From Harmothoe impar (Eukaryota > Annelida > Polychaeta > Phyllodocida > Polynoidae), in assembly GCA_947462335.1 (NCBI GenBank), contig OX381716.1:7078861-7142860 (forward strand): a stretch of DNA of 64,000 bases, written 5' to 3'. A program made the position numbers and the translations under genes. The notes under the pieces were generated by a model. It searched no databases, was not told where the DNA came from, and worked only from the letters and a program-made list of their open reading frames with translations. Below are positions 41,263 to 53,455 of this stretch, in pieces. Within the stretch, counting starts at the first letter, position 1. The number at the start of each line of letters is the position of its first letter.

Positions 41263-43429
41263 GTATAATGCCTAAACTGGAATCTGTAACAACATTCAAA
41301 TGTTCATTTTGAATGTTTCTAAGTAATCAAAGTATGGAAAAGAATGGGTAGGGACTAAAATGTAATGGCTCAAATATGATTGCAGTTTAAAGCCTACACT
41401 TCAATATTTCATGAAGCAAACCAATTTATTCACAGCCCTTGTAAAGTAGCACTCACACACAAGGGCCCTCGTTCCCGGAGGTGCTAAGGTGGTAAATAAA
41501 GCTGTGGTCCCCATCCGGCTTAACCCCCTTGTATGTAGGAATTTGGGTAATAGAGTAAGTAGAACGATTAAGGTCAGTTTACGTTTACAATAGTTGGGGA
41601 GGTTAGTGGAGCATTAGGCATAACCATAACGCTAAATAACTCTTTAAGGCTTACATATTGGGGCAAAAACAGCCGACACTGAGATGGCATTTTAGGCATT
41701 TGATCTTTATTCATTGCATTATACTGCATCCATTCAAATGTATCTAAAATACAAGAATTGGACACGTTCTTTGTTTAAAGACTTGGTAGGATAATGCAAA
41801 GATAATGATAGCATATATGTTACTTATAGCGCTAAGGTAACATGTTGAGGATAAATATGTTAACGCACTGTGACTGAGGCTTGTAGTGATGTCTTTTAAG
41901 TTCTTTTATTTCATAGTGTTGAACGGCATCACAAGAAATTCAAAATTACGCATATCAGCATTTGTCTGAAGTACACACTTGCAAAAGCACCTTTTAAAGA
42001 AACAATTGATGCTACATTAAGACACAATTTCTTGCCATGACAAGTTTTTACAAAACAAAGCTTTTCTTGGGATGCCTGTTATTTCATTTCCTGTATTCAA
42101 TTTTTGTTTCAAAATATCATGATGGCTGTGGGCCAATGTGTAGATAAAGTCTTGATAATTTGTAAACTGTATGTTAGATGTGACAGTTTTAATGTTAGTA
42201 ATGGATTCCTGCATATAGCTGGACTGTGTACTGAGAGTAGAAGTAGTAGAACATGGACCTGTAAATTGGCTTCTAATACTACTTAATAAGTGTGTATCTC
42301 TAACTGACTTAACCTGTTTGATATAATATTTATATCTAAAATATAATGTTCATAACCATAGCACAAAGTGCACAAAGACTGTTTAGGGATATGGTATTCA
42401 TACAATTGACATTACAAGTCCTCAGTTCGGATTGGTTCCAATTCGGGTTGTTTTATTTCTTTCGCAGTCGCCTTTTACATTTATGACAGCAGAAGATTTT
42501 CATGTTCCAAATAATACTTTAAATTGCTGTCTGGAAGTCACTATCTATATTAGGCTTTGTGGCCTATGTGTCGGCTGCCCACAGCCTATACGGTGCTCCC
42601 GCTAAGTTTGTGCAAGGTCGGCAACAATGTCATCATCTATTTGTGTTACCATGGAGACTAACCCAGCCCCACACTGACCCTAGAGTTCTGTGATATTTTG
42701 TTTCTGTGGCATGTGACACTTTAACAGCAGCCTTTATGTTTGTAAATCACACATCAACAATAACCATCAAACGATGCATGCACCAAAGTAGACTACAGTA
42801 GTAAGTCGCCGAGACAGGCAAGCCTTGCATGAACGATAAGTTAAGTTTGTTTGCTTTTCATCACTAATTGGTTTGATTTTAATCTATGCCAATTTTCTCC
42901 TTGTTTTTGCTGGTTTTATATTTGAGAATCTCCCGATACCGACGTAGGTATTATAGAATAACCATAGAAAGTTGGTTGAGGTTACTGTGGCTGTTTGCTG
43001 GAGTGGTGGGTACACAGGGTCTGCAGCAGGCCCAGTGACTAACTTGTGGTACCAGGCCCTGGGGCTCTCTCTGCATTCTCTACTTTGGAACAGGGTCCAT
43101 CTAAACTCAATAATTACACTCCAAAGACTGGTTTCCATGAACCCTGAAACAATTAGCTGAAAAACAGACCTGGAAAGGAACTTGTTCCTGATCTTATTCA
43201 ACCTGTCTGGCCCAGAATGTTTGATTGTATGTGGCCTTTGGAGCTGGCAGTTCACGCCACAGACAAGGAGCCCTGTTCCAGAATCTCCATTCCTGTAGGG
43301 GTCCATTTACTGCAGGGCCTAGTACCTAATGCCACCCCAAGAGACACCCAGGTAGCCCAGACCACCAAGTCCCCTGTTTGACTACTCATTGATTATTCAC
43401 CTGTGTTCTTTTCCCTTTTGTCTTTGTAG
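41263..43429. other. MITE-free AT-rich DNA right of the gap
   Basis: None of the MITE families of the left half is visible. A good acceptor at about 42467 (TTTCTTTCGCAG) is followed by an open stretch with no donor or recognised protein. No DVL PDZ sequence seen. Confidence 0.5.
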
Positions 43430-43591
43430 CAAAGCGAGAAAAGTCTTGTGCTTGTTTAGTTAGCCACACCTATAAACAGATCCGCAAGTTGTGGGAAATT
43501 AAAGACAAAGAAACGCTTGCAGCAAACGGATATCACGGGTATCAGCACGCGATGCAGGGGTTTGACGATAGGAGTACAAGTAGTAGCACGG
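43430..43591 (+). CDS. Candidate 162-bp internal exon, unknown protein
   Basis: A strong pyrimidine tract and TTTGTAG acceptor precede 162 bp open in only one frame, followed by a GTTGGT donor like the one at 49194. Entering with two bases and leaving one, it is a symmetric exon of 53 full codons. The protein has KSCACLVSHTYKQIRKLWEI, then NGYHGYQHAMQGFDDR and a serine/threonine-rich end. I do not recognise the family. It could be an alternative DVL-region exon or belong to another gene. The single open frame and clean splice sites are the evidence. Confidence 0.42.
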
Positions 43592-46500
43592 GTTGGTAGA
43601 TTTCCTGCCGCTCTCATTGGCTAAAAACATGACTTTTTGTTAACAATCCTCTTTGTGATTGGTTGATCGACCACCAGGTGTCCTGTGATTGGTCGGTTGT
43701 GCTGGTGATAGTGAAAGATAGATGTAGCATCAAACCTATTTTTATCAGATACAAAATCTCATTTTTATTCATTATTTTTCATAATGACTTTGTTCCGGCA
43801 TTGTTGTCACTGGATGTTGTTGCAGTGCCCTCTCCCTGCCTTGTCCTTTTGATGTTGTGAATACTGGATAGGCATGCTTTAAATCAATCATTGTCACCAT
43901 GACATGAAGAAAGAATGGTACCAGTCCTAAGACCCTCTCTTATAGGTGAGATTTAAAAACACTTTGAACAAGGTCCTTGAAATTTAACTATAAATGTCTG
44001 CTTTGCTGCAAATCAGGCATGTCTTTAGAACTGCCACGAGGCGTTGAATATAGACTTGAGGTGAGGGCCATCTGGTTCAAGGTTCTTGTTTTTAAGAGCC
44101 TTGGTGGTCATGAGGCATTGTCACCAAAAACCTGATTCAGGAGGCCTTGTTTCTCAGGACCCCAGTTTAGGGGGTCCTGTTTCTAAGGGCCCTTGTTCAG
44201 AGGGCTTTGGGCTCTTCTAGTACAAGAAGCAGACCCTCATTCATGCTATCAAAGCTTGTATTCTAAAGAAAAGGCCTTCTGCATGTAAACCAAAGTTCCT
44301 GACTGAAAGAAACCACCTGCATATTTCTACACCAATTTATTTTTCCGTAACTGATTATGGCACGCTGTTTGTTTCATGTTTTATCTAAATATCTATTATA
44401 ATGTTGTTTCCTTCAATATCTCTCTGAGAAGTCTGAAGTAACCAACTGTTCATTTAATTTCTATGAATATACAGAATTATAAAATTAAGTTACGTAATCA
44501 ATTTAAAGAATTGCCCTAGAGAACAAAAATTATATCCTTTATTTGTGATTTTAGAGCACACTCACCAATTGTTTATTCTCTGAACATCCAAACAATTCTG
44601 CCAAAATGAAATACAATAGTTTCTCATATTAAAGATTAAACATTCTCGAATGCTGTAAGAATTGGTTGGATGAGTTTTCCAGAGTTTGTGTTAAATGAGG
44701 AATTAGCTGAGTGGTGTGTGTGGGTTTATAGATGGAAGTAGAAATGCATGTTAGCCATTCTGTTTTCAAGGCACATTCAGACAAGGCTATAATCCAGGGG
44801 AATGAGGGCCCAAGATGTTCTGTGCTAGATGGTGCTAACTAGGATCCACGTTAACACGATCCCAGTTTTCAGCTATGCGTTTCTACCTGTGGAACACGTG
44901 TACAAAAACTGTTGTCATGTTTACCTGATGACCTGAAGCCCAGTCTTGGCCTTTATTATAACCCTTAAATCCATGTGGTTTTGCTTAGTATTGTAAGATA
45001 ATGTGGCAAAAACATGACAGTCTGACTGGGCCTTGAGCTTCAATATGTGCATGACTGTCCCTGGGTCTCTAGAATCTGGTCTCCTCTCACTGATCTCCCA
45101 GTTTTCAGTTAGGACCCTGGTTGTCAAGGCCAAGTTGCAATGGATGTAAGAATTAAAAAGTAATGAGAAAAGTATAGCATGTCGTGAAGGTTCCGTAATA
45201 CAACTTGATGGTCATCCTCCATCTTTACATCCACTGTGATTGAGCCTGTAGACACCAACTATTAGTTCTGTAGACTGCATGCCTTGACTAGTAATGCTGG
45301 AACAAATGACATTTGCTAAATTTGTATTTCTGTCACCATGATGCCTGATCTCAACCTGATAACCCCTTGTCCCCCTGTGTAGCTTGTTGGTACGCTGCCC
45401 ATGTGACATGTCCATACGCCCCCGTGTAGCGGTGCCCACGTCAATGTGAATTCAAATGTGCGTGGTGTCCTCGGGTGGTAATGCTTTAAATATGATATAT
45501 TTACATTTTCTTCAGAGTATTTTTTCTGGTCAATTCAAATTTTGTACACAATGCTGGTGTCCCTTTTTCAGACTGTTGTGATCTGTGAAGGTAAATACAG
45601 ACTTAACCATAGTTACCGTATACTTCAACTTGGCTGTCTGGTTGCACACAACACCTGATATCATATCTAATGCCTCCGACACAGCTGGATCATTTCTCAT
45701 CTCTCCCTAACTGGCATACATTTCCTTACAAATGCAATTCTTTCAGCATCAGAATTTTCTTTTCCTTAATTAAAGGAATAAATGTAATCTGAAAATTCAA
45801 ATCCAAGGCCAGTTAGGGCAGAATTATTCACTTTAAATAAACAAGCTCACTACAAAATGTCACAACTACCACCATCACAGGCCAGGCTGGCCTCCTCCTG
45901 TTCACTTCCTGGTGAGGCACTGCTGGTATACAAGAACTTGGGGAGAGCAACCGTTCAAACTTTCGTAATACACACCCGTCCACAGTTGAAGGTTGTTCCC
46001 TGAGTCTTCCCAAAATGCCAGCAGTGAATTGTTCGTAAGTAACAGAGCGGGCCAGCATACCACCACTACTACCACCCATGTCACACCTCTCTGTACCAAC
46101 CCGCTACACCCAAACCACAGTGACAAGGGGATATCTGTGAATTCACTAATACTCATCAGACTATAGGGGTAACAGGTAAAGCACACCTTACTGTGTGTGA
46201 GCCAATCAGGAAGCTTCTTACATTCCCATCCTGCACACTACACTGGTGGATTGACCAATCATAAAGTCTCTAACTTCTACCAACTCTGTCATGTTTCCAA
46301 GGAATTCTTATCAAAGAATAAAGGAAAAGCTTGGAAGTTTTGTATTTCAGTTTGAGCAATCATCTGAGGTCCAAATTGGTTATGCAGCAACATTCAAATT
46401 GTTTTGTTAGCAAGTGTTTTTAGTATGTTTTGGATGTGTACAAATTTCCAAGCTTTCTAACTAACAAATGTTACATGCATAGGGTACAAAATTGTGCTGT

Positions 46501-47898
46501 GAATATCACCATGGGAAAAGAAAGGGGATAAGATAATATGTTATATGTATCGCAGGATACTAAGTTATGGAGGAATTCTTTTGTGGAGTGGGGCTAATTA
46601 TTAACAGGTATTTATGGATTTTATTTTCCTGTCCATGCAAGCTCTAAACATTCTGAATTATTTCTATAATAGAATGTAACAAATATACCCAAATAGTATA
46701 CAGACAGATAAAAAAATTTGAAGAATGAAACATCTATTCAGCTGGTGATAACTTACACCACTTAGAGTGACAACCTTGTTGTTTAATGCCTGTAATATGG
46801 GAGCGCGATAACAAAACACATTTAGCAGTTTTAGCACGTGGCTCCCTCAGTAGGGAGGCGGAAGCACCCACCACGCCATCAGACAAAGCGGAATAAAGTA
46901 GGAGAGATTTCCCTGTGCATGTTGTTATGTGCTACGCGTACAGCCTCTTTAGCATGCAGGACTAGGAAGGAGGGCTGTCCCTCTTTACGCTGCACCAAGA
47001 CACACACACACTCAGACACACACAGGCTAAGCACAGTTACTATGATGCACATTGATCACTGGTAGGTTCTTTTCTAGAATTAAACCAACTATGACCATAA
47101 GATAGTAAAGCATTAAAAAAAATGCCAACTAATTTGAAGGTAAGTTTTTTTAATTGCCAATGGCAGACAAAAGGAAAAACACATCATTTTCTTCTTGTTC
47201 GTCGAGCTTTAATCCTGTTAAGTCAATTTCTTATTTTTTATAAGCCATCGAAAAAGATTCAAAGCTGAATTGGGTAAGTGAGCAGAGATGTGTGTTGGTC
47301 CTTGTTAACGGGTGCTCTCACTTGTTCCGTCTGGTTACGTGTATTTGGGTTACCCTTTTGTTCAGTTGGCTCCCACGGCCCCATCCTACTCCTCCCTGCA
47401 GACCGCTTGCTCCTTGCCTTCCAAAGTAGACAACCCCATGCTACTGAGAACTCAAACTGATGAAATTGAGGCAAATCAACACCTTCGGGGGAAATGCATT
47501 GGACCAAATCATATTTTTATGCATTGCCTAAAGCGTGCTTGTTGAGTAAATACAGAATTATGGGGTGCTTTGGTTTGTTGACTGTTCTGGTTGTTGCCTC
47601 TCACTTCCCATCTTACAGGATACCCGACTAATCCGTCATATTCTGTTTCAGGACAAAGCTACCTCAGCCATGGCTCACCACTGTCTAAAACTGCAGATCC
47701 AGCATTATATTTCGATCACACCCAAACCCACCTAAAAAAAAACAAAAAGACATAACCTCATGCATAGACCGAAAAATACTGAAAAATTCATTTTTCTTTG
47801 TGCTTACTCAGGATGTTTTCGTCTTGTGGAAGTCAGTTTCCATTTATTTATGTAGTTACCAGATTTCTTACATATGCCGTACTGTTTGTTTCTTCTAG
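43592..47898. other. Intronic or intergenic DNA without assigned features
   Basis: AT-rich and free of the window's MITE families. Weak exon-like stretches follow acceptors at 47402 and 47656, but they lack donors. No PDZ or DEP coding sequence recognised. Confidence 0.45.
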
Positions 47899-47959
47899 GA
47901 AAGAATTGCATTACGAGCTAACGCTCAAACGTGCGAACCCATGTTCCACAAATTCTCAG
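47899..47959 (+). CDS. Candidate 61-bp internal exon, unknown
   Basis: TTTGTTTCTTCTAG leads into 61 bp ending CTCAG before GTAATT, so both splice sites are good. Two frames are open: ERIALRANAQTCEPMFHKFS or KELHYELTLKRANPCSTNSQ. Neither is recognised. The first leaves one base, like the neighbouring candidate exons. Confidence 0.33.
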
Positions 47960-48832
47960 GTAATTTTAACACATTTTGACATTTTACCAGTTCCCTGTTT
48001 TGTTTCCATGTTTTGGTCTATTTTTGGATTTCCTGTATATATGTGTGAATGAGAAAACAAAGCACACACTCTGTTCTCTCTGAAAACATTCTTAGTACCA
48101 AACCTTTCATCTTCTGTCCTTGTTCCAAAAAACATGTCTTTGTCTCTTTCTTCTTCTATAAGTTTAGTCTACTTGTTCAATATTTATTGGAGGAAGGGAC
48201 TTTTGAAAATTGCAATGACCCTGCCATGGTTGAGGTATTTTGTCCAGAAAATAAGATACCAAATCCCTTCACCCATCCCATCCTATCCTTCTCCCAACCA
48301 ACCTGACTACCAGGAAATGGGCAGACCATGTACCTTGGAGAACCCCACAGCTGTTCTGCTTCAGTGATCCATTGTGCATTGTTTGTAGTAAAATTCCTGC
48401 GGACATTGCTGCCACTTCTGCAAATTTACATCTGCAAACGAGCAAGTCCAAATTGACCCAAAACTCCTGCAAGGATTTTAACCAAACACTTCTAGCTGAA
48501 GTGCAACAGCTACATCACTAAAGGATATTACCCATACTAATCTTTAATTTATCTACTTTCTCAGTTCCTTTCTTTCAGAATCCTCTTAAGTAAATTTTGG
48601 TTGATATTCCCAACTCAGGACTTGTGTTCTGTGAACTTTGTTTGTAAATTCTGTTGCTGTATACTACGCCGTCTCCTCTTCTCGGTGTGTGGTGTTTTTA
48701 TTTACCTTCTATGTTCTTCTCTCCCCCCTTGGAGTGGCCTCCTCTGTACAAGCCCTCACTGACCTAACCGTGGCCCATGAGGTGTGTCTAGAACTGTGTC
48801 TGCCCTTCTGGAGATGTCCCGCGCTAGGGCAG

Positions 48833-49193
48833 AAACCGTCGTCACACCACCGCCCCCTCGCCAAACTGGCACCCCCTGAACTCAATAACAACCGCAACAA
48901 AGACTCGAGACTCCCCGTAAAGACCAGTGGTATCTGTGATAAAGTGAAACTGCCCATACAGGAGAGCAGTGGCACAACGGCCAGCAAAAGCCACCTGCTA
49001 AAGGGAACCGGGAAAAGCTCTGACAAGACAGGGATGCCCACCTTAACAACTAAACTGTCTGGTGCAGCAGAGACTGGCAGTGAGAAAGCTAAGAGTGAGA
49101 GCGGGGGCGACGGGGAAGGTGTCTACGAGCGCATCGACCCCGTGAGTCCCGCAGTGTGTGCCATGACCTTCTACTCAGAAGGCTCTAACTCAG
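48833..49193 (+). CDS. DVL: Probable Dishevelled tail exon (low-complexity region), start uncertain
   Basis: A plus-strand frame runs to a GTTGGT donor at 49194 and leaves one base that joins the next exon in frame. The junction reads FYSEGSNS-GSSASGGSQS, resembling the SEGSxSSGSTRS stretch after the DEP domain of vertebrate DVL proteins. Upstream the protein is rich in S, T, K and P, including KLPIQESSGTTASKSHLLKG and ERIDPVSPA, which I do not recognise in known DVL proteins. The start at 48833 assumes the acceptor GCTAGGGCAG; the frame is also open further left, to about 48640. If it is DVL, the DEP-coding exon should precede it, but none is seen. Confidence 0.55.
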
Positions 49194-50693
49194 GTTGGTG
49201 CAGGAGGAGCAGGATGTGTGGTCTGTTGTCTATATCTGTGTGCTCAACCTGAAAGGACTGCCTCCACCACAGCAACCAGCCATTGTCACACTGCACATGC
49301 TGCCCATCTAGCCATCAAACTGACTGGTGTGCATGTATTCAAATCTTGGGATACATCCATACTCTTTCAATAGTGGTGGATGAGTGACATTTAACTTGGT
49401 GGAGGCAACCCTTTTGTTGCTGCAGAAGTAGGTGTTTGATGGATCCAAGAAAACTTAGGCAACCGTATTGGGAATATCTAGTGTTACAAATCATACCTTG
49501 TATACCTTTGATAGTCAATGAATTGTAGCAGATGATGTCGTCTGAATGATAAAGCAAGTATGGTTTGTCAATGTGTATTGGCCGGTGAGTGCACTGGGAC
49601 AGTGCTGTTCTCTTTGGGCCCACCTTGAGATTGTGGCTTCCACACCGGTCAAGTTAGTGGGGTGATTGCATTCATGAATGTGATTGATGGTTGGAATATA
49701 CGGTGGTAAGCTTGTGCTGCTAATTCAGTATAGTGTGTTATGGTGTAAATATCGATACACTTATCATGGGGAATAAACATTTCAATGTTATGGTTGCTGA
49801 TGCTCTGGTGGTAAGCAGAGGTGTCCCCGACTCTTGTGCAGTAAAGAAGCACTGGTTAATAAGGGGCACACAGCTATAAGTGATGTTGGTGGGTGCGGCA
49901 TGGACCTGTGTCGAAGCCCTCTGAATGTGGACCTGGTAAGTGCGGGACCCATTGCACGATGACTTGCATGCTTGTCCTCCAAGGTAAGTCCAGGATACAT
50001 CCACAAGGAGCCTTGTACTGCAGCATGTGCATTCACACACTCCTATAAACAACAACAGCAACAAAACAACAGTAAAATCATCTGCATGCAGCAAGAATAG
50101 ATTTAGATAAAACAAATAAAACGATTGTCTTGATTTCTCTTACATACGAAGACAAATTTGTATGATGTGAAACCTACAGTGCAGTATTTTTGTTTTGCCA
50201 TACATTCTGTTTGCAGTACTTGCGTTATTCCACATGCCGGTTTATATTGTCTGAAGCATGTTTGCATTATTTAGGTGGTTATTAGTGATTTTGTCCTGAT
50301 TTGCCCACAGACAGTAGTCCCCTGTAGCTGTAGTCTGCATGCACAGCCTTAGAGTAGCAGCATGAGTGGTAGTCTTTGTCCTCTTTTACTTAGTACCTGG
50401 TGCCATGGTAGTACAACTTGGGTGACATGAAGCCCACTGTGCAAGGCGTGACATATAAACTTCACGTGTTACGGTCTCAAGACCTTGTATCATGAACATT
50501 CTACTGTTAGGCACTTGCAGTAATCAACAGTAACATTTCCTCTTTGTCCGGGAGTCGTCTCGCCTTGCTCAGTGGAGAATAAACTTGTGTAGATCTGGGC
50601 CAACTCACAAGAGTAACACTAAGCTGGTCGGCTACAGAAGCCCCATCAGCAGTGCACCTGTCCTCATGTGTGTTACCTTGTGTGGTCTTACAG
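49194..50693. other. Intron before the DVL C-terminal exon
   Basis: About 1.5 kb with no recognised repeat family or exon. Confidence 0.55.
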
Positions 50694-50956
50694 GGAGCAG
50701 TGCCTCAGGTGGCAGCCAATCACGTAAAGACAAGAACGGACAGGACAGAAAGAGTCCTGGGGGCGGCAGTGGGAGTGAGACGGAGACGGGCAGCGTGATC
50801 AGCAACCAGCGGGTGCGGCCCAACCCTGCCGAGCGCAGCCTGCCCCTGCCCCCACCGCCCCGACAGCTGGACCAGACCAACCCCGACCTGTGTGGCAGCA
50901 AGCAGTCCTTCCGCATGGCCATGGGCAACCCTTGTAAGTACACCGCTATGCTGTAG
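50694..50956 (+). CDS. DVL: Dishevelled C-terminal exon
   Basis: After a CTTACAG acceptor this exon encodes a Ser/Gly-rich stretch (SPGGGSGSETETGS, comparable to SGSGSESE of vertebrate DVL2), then LPLPPPPRQLDQTNPDL and GSKQSFRMAMGNP. The last is the hallmark of the extreme C-terminus of Dishevelled proteins (S(R/K)QSFRMAMGNP). In vertebrates EFFVDVM follows; that tail can fold back onto the PDZ domain. Here reading through gives CKYTAML and a stop at 50954-50956. A strong GTAAGT donor at 50934 instead allows splicing to 53418. I draw the exon to the in-frame stop and flag both outcomes. It enters with two bases completing a glycine from the previous exon. Confidence 0.85.
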
Positions 50957-51589
50957 GCAGCCTGTAGTTGTACTAAATATAATCCCGGTCCCACAGGTTA
51001 GGTACAGGCAGCGACTGTAATGTAGGTGCTGGGTACAGCACCCGAAAAGTAGGCTCATTCAATTAATACAGGTATTCAGAAACAGAAACCATGCATCTGA
51101 TAATCACTGCAATCAGTTGGTCCCATGCTGTAGTAATGTATTAGATGGCAGAACTATACTCAAAGCTAGGTGTTATTGTTAACTTGTGGTGCTCATTCTA
51201 TATGTCATTGTCATTAAAACAATTCCAACACATCAACAACAGTAGTAAACATGCATTACATCATATGGAAATATACATTGTTACTAAAAACCAAGAATTA
51301 ACTCATAAATAAACTACAAGTCATACAAGCAGGCAGGAAGATGAGACAAACAAAAATATGACATGTCAGTAATTTGTACCTGCACACCTTGGGGTGAATT
51401 CTAAGTGTGTTGTGCCCTTGCCTTACAGGACAGAAGGGTTTAGCTTAATAGGTAAAGGGCGCCTGAGGTGAAGCCTTGTCTCGGGGTAAATAACCACTTT
51501 CCATCTCACGGTCATGCTCCTCGTGTCTTAAGGCATTCACTCTGCATGAATCAACCTGGGGCATCAAGCCTTGGGACCTGTGCAATGTG
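50957..51589. other. Possible 3' UTR or intron after the DVL C-terminal exon
   Basis: No feature recognised. It is 3' UTR if the exon reads through, intron if it splices to 53418. Confidence 0.5.
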
Positions 51590-51885
51590 GGGGAGCAGCC
51601 TGGTGGGCCTTTGGACCAGGGCAGCCTCCACAGTGGGTGCCTGGGTCCTGGTTCCTGGGAGGCCTTTGGACCAGGGCCGCCCAGGAACCAGGGCAGCCTC
51701 GACAGTGGGTGCCTGGGTCCTGGTTCCTGGGAGGCTTTTGGACCAGGGCCGCCCAGGAACCAGGGCAGCCTCGACAGTGGGTGCCTGGGTCCTGGGTCCT
51801 GGTTCCTGGTTCCTGAGAGGCTTTTGGACCGGGGCCACCCAGGAACCAGGGCAGCCTCCTGGGTGCTGGTTCCTGGGTTCCCTGA
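51590..51885 (+). repeat. 72-bp GC-rich minisatellite, about 4 units
   Basis: Units contain CCTGGGTCCTGGTTCCTGGG, TTTTGGACCAGGGCCGCCC and AACCAGGGCAGCCTCGACAG. GGTTCCTGG and CCAGGAACC give internal inverted repeats. The array is open on both strands in several frames because of its composition. Confidence 0.88.
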
Positions 51886-53417
51886 TCCTGAAGCCTTCCT
51901 TCTGCTAGCCCAGTTCCACAGGGCCCAGTCCCAAACCCTGGCCTAGACAAAGAAGACGTTTTGACTAGTTTTACAGCGCTATGTGCTGCCAAAGGCATTG
52001 TTGATTAAAACACACAACATAGTTTTACTGCACCTCCCCATCACACTCTTAAATCTAGACTGTAGGCCTTAAAACTGATTAGCTTCATAAGACATACTTA
52101 AGTAAATGCAACTTGTTACTAGAGAAGAGAGTAATCCTCGGCCTAACATGTGTTCTCTGGTGTCTATCCCAGTTCCTGTCATTAGCTTAGAAATTACTAC
52201 TGATATTAAGGTTCCTTGATACAGATTGACAGTTATTAACTGGTTCTACATGTTTAACAAATAGCAATGGGTCAGGTGTGCATCCACATAAATATGATAC
52301 CAGTGCTCGCATGCCCCCCTTCCGCTTGCTCCATTAAAACTTTTCAGGAGGTACCGGGTATTTTCATGTGAGAGAAACTCAAATCACCCAGACATGCATG
52401 AAACATTGATCATGTACCAGAGTAGTACCATTGAATATATTGTGAAGAACGATGATGTGTGCCATCAGATACAAGATGTAAGGGGGTGTTCCATGCTGCT
52501 TACACTTTGACTAACTCAATTTTGAGAAAGGCTGTGTACTTTGCCGGTGAGTGCAGTATGGCTGAGCAGCAATAGCAGTAGGCAGGGGCGCTGTACTTGT
52601 TGGAGTCTTGGTGTGTCTTTCAGCCGTGTTTTTCTCTTTTATTGTGGCCCACACAGGACACACACAACTCACTAAGGTAAATGGGTGCTGTTTCTGACGT
52701 CCTCGTCATGGAGGGGTGAGGGGTGTGACGTCGTGAATGGTAAACAGTGTGGTCGCGAAAGGAAAAAACACGAGTGAATGAGACGTTTCCTGTCCATCCT
52801 ATCACCCCTAAACAACTTTTTACGCTTATCGACTGGATGATTCACCATTTTTATCTTTTGCATTGCAGTAGCAAGCGAGATAAATATTTTTGGTTGTAGT
52901 CTGAATTCTTAAAATTATCTTAAATCGCTGATGCAAAGTTTAGCCAAGGCTATGGATTTAACTTTGTTTGCAGTCGTTTTCTCTGCGTGGTTGTCAATAA
53001 TGAGTGTTGTGGGATGTTGCTATTTAGCGCTGATTGAGTGAGACCCGTAGTCAGGGTCTGACTCCCACGCACCTCACTGTGTACACAATGTCTGCAATAC
53101 GTGTTGTCGTAGTGTGGTCGTGGGCACATCATGTGACACCCTTCTCTGCCCCCAAACCACACACTCGGGGTGGAGCTGCACTCTGTAACGTTGTACCCCT
53201 CCGTCATTGGTCCTACACTCAGGTCCATCCTCCTAAGATGCACACTTCCCACAAGTTTCTGTGTGTATTCACAGCACATTACTACTAACCCCTTTGTTAT
53301 ACACTGTAACCCCTCGGCTACATTCTGCCTCGTCATGTCAGTTGTGAACCACTTGTAGATAGAGACCCTATGCCTCCCAGCACCTTGTCTAAACGCTGTG
53401 TGCTTTGTTTGTTACAG
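51886..53417. other. Non-coding DNA before the terminal exon
   Basis: No exon or mobile element recognised. Confidence 0.45.
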
Positions 53418-53455
53418 ACGCGGACGAGACGCTAACCGACATGGGCGATCTGTAA
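53418..53455 (+). CDS. DVL: Alternative terminal coding exon of Dishevelled
   Basis: TTTGTTTGTTACAG is a strong acceptor. If joined to the donor at 50934, the first two bases complete a tyrosine, and the frame reads ADETLTDMGDL before TAA. The protein would then end MGNPYADETLTDMGDL rather than the EFFVDVM type. The match in phase, the quality of both splice sites and the following polyadenylation signals support a real exon. The acidic tail is unlike vertebrate DVL and may be lineage-specific or isoform-specific. Confidence 0.55.

Noticed and set aside
40715..41312. Frames spanning the N gap
   Set aside because: They are open only because N codons are untranslated.
42884..43306. 140-codon minus-strand frame
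   Set aside because: No recognisable domain, no splice or promoter support, and codon-neutral composition.
47402..47720. Exon-like stretches after good acceptors at 47402 and 47656
   Set aside because: They read into stops or A-runs with no usable donor, so they remain too weak to list as exons.
51468..51998. Several 95-146-codon frames on both strands
   Set aside because: They are products of the GC-rich 72-bp minisatellite.
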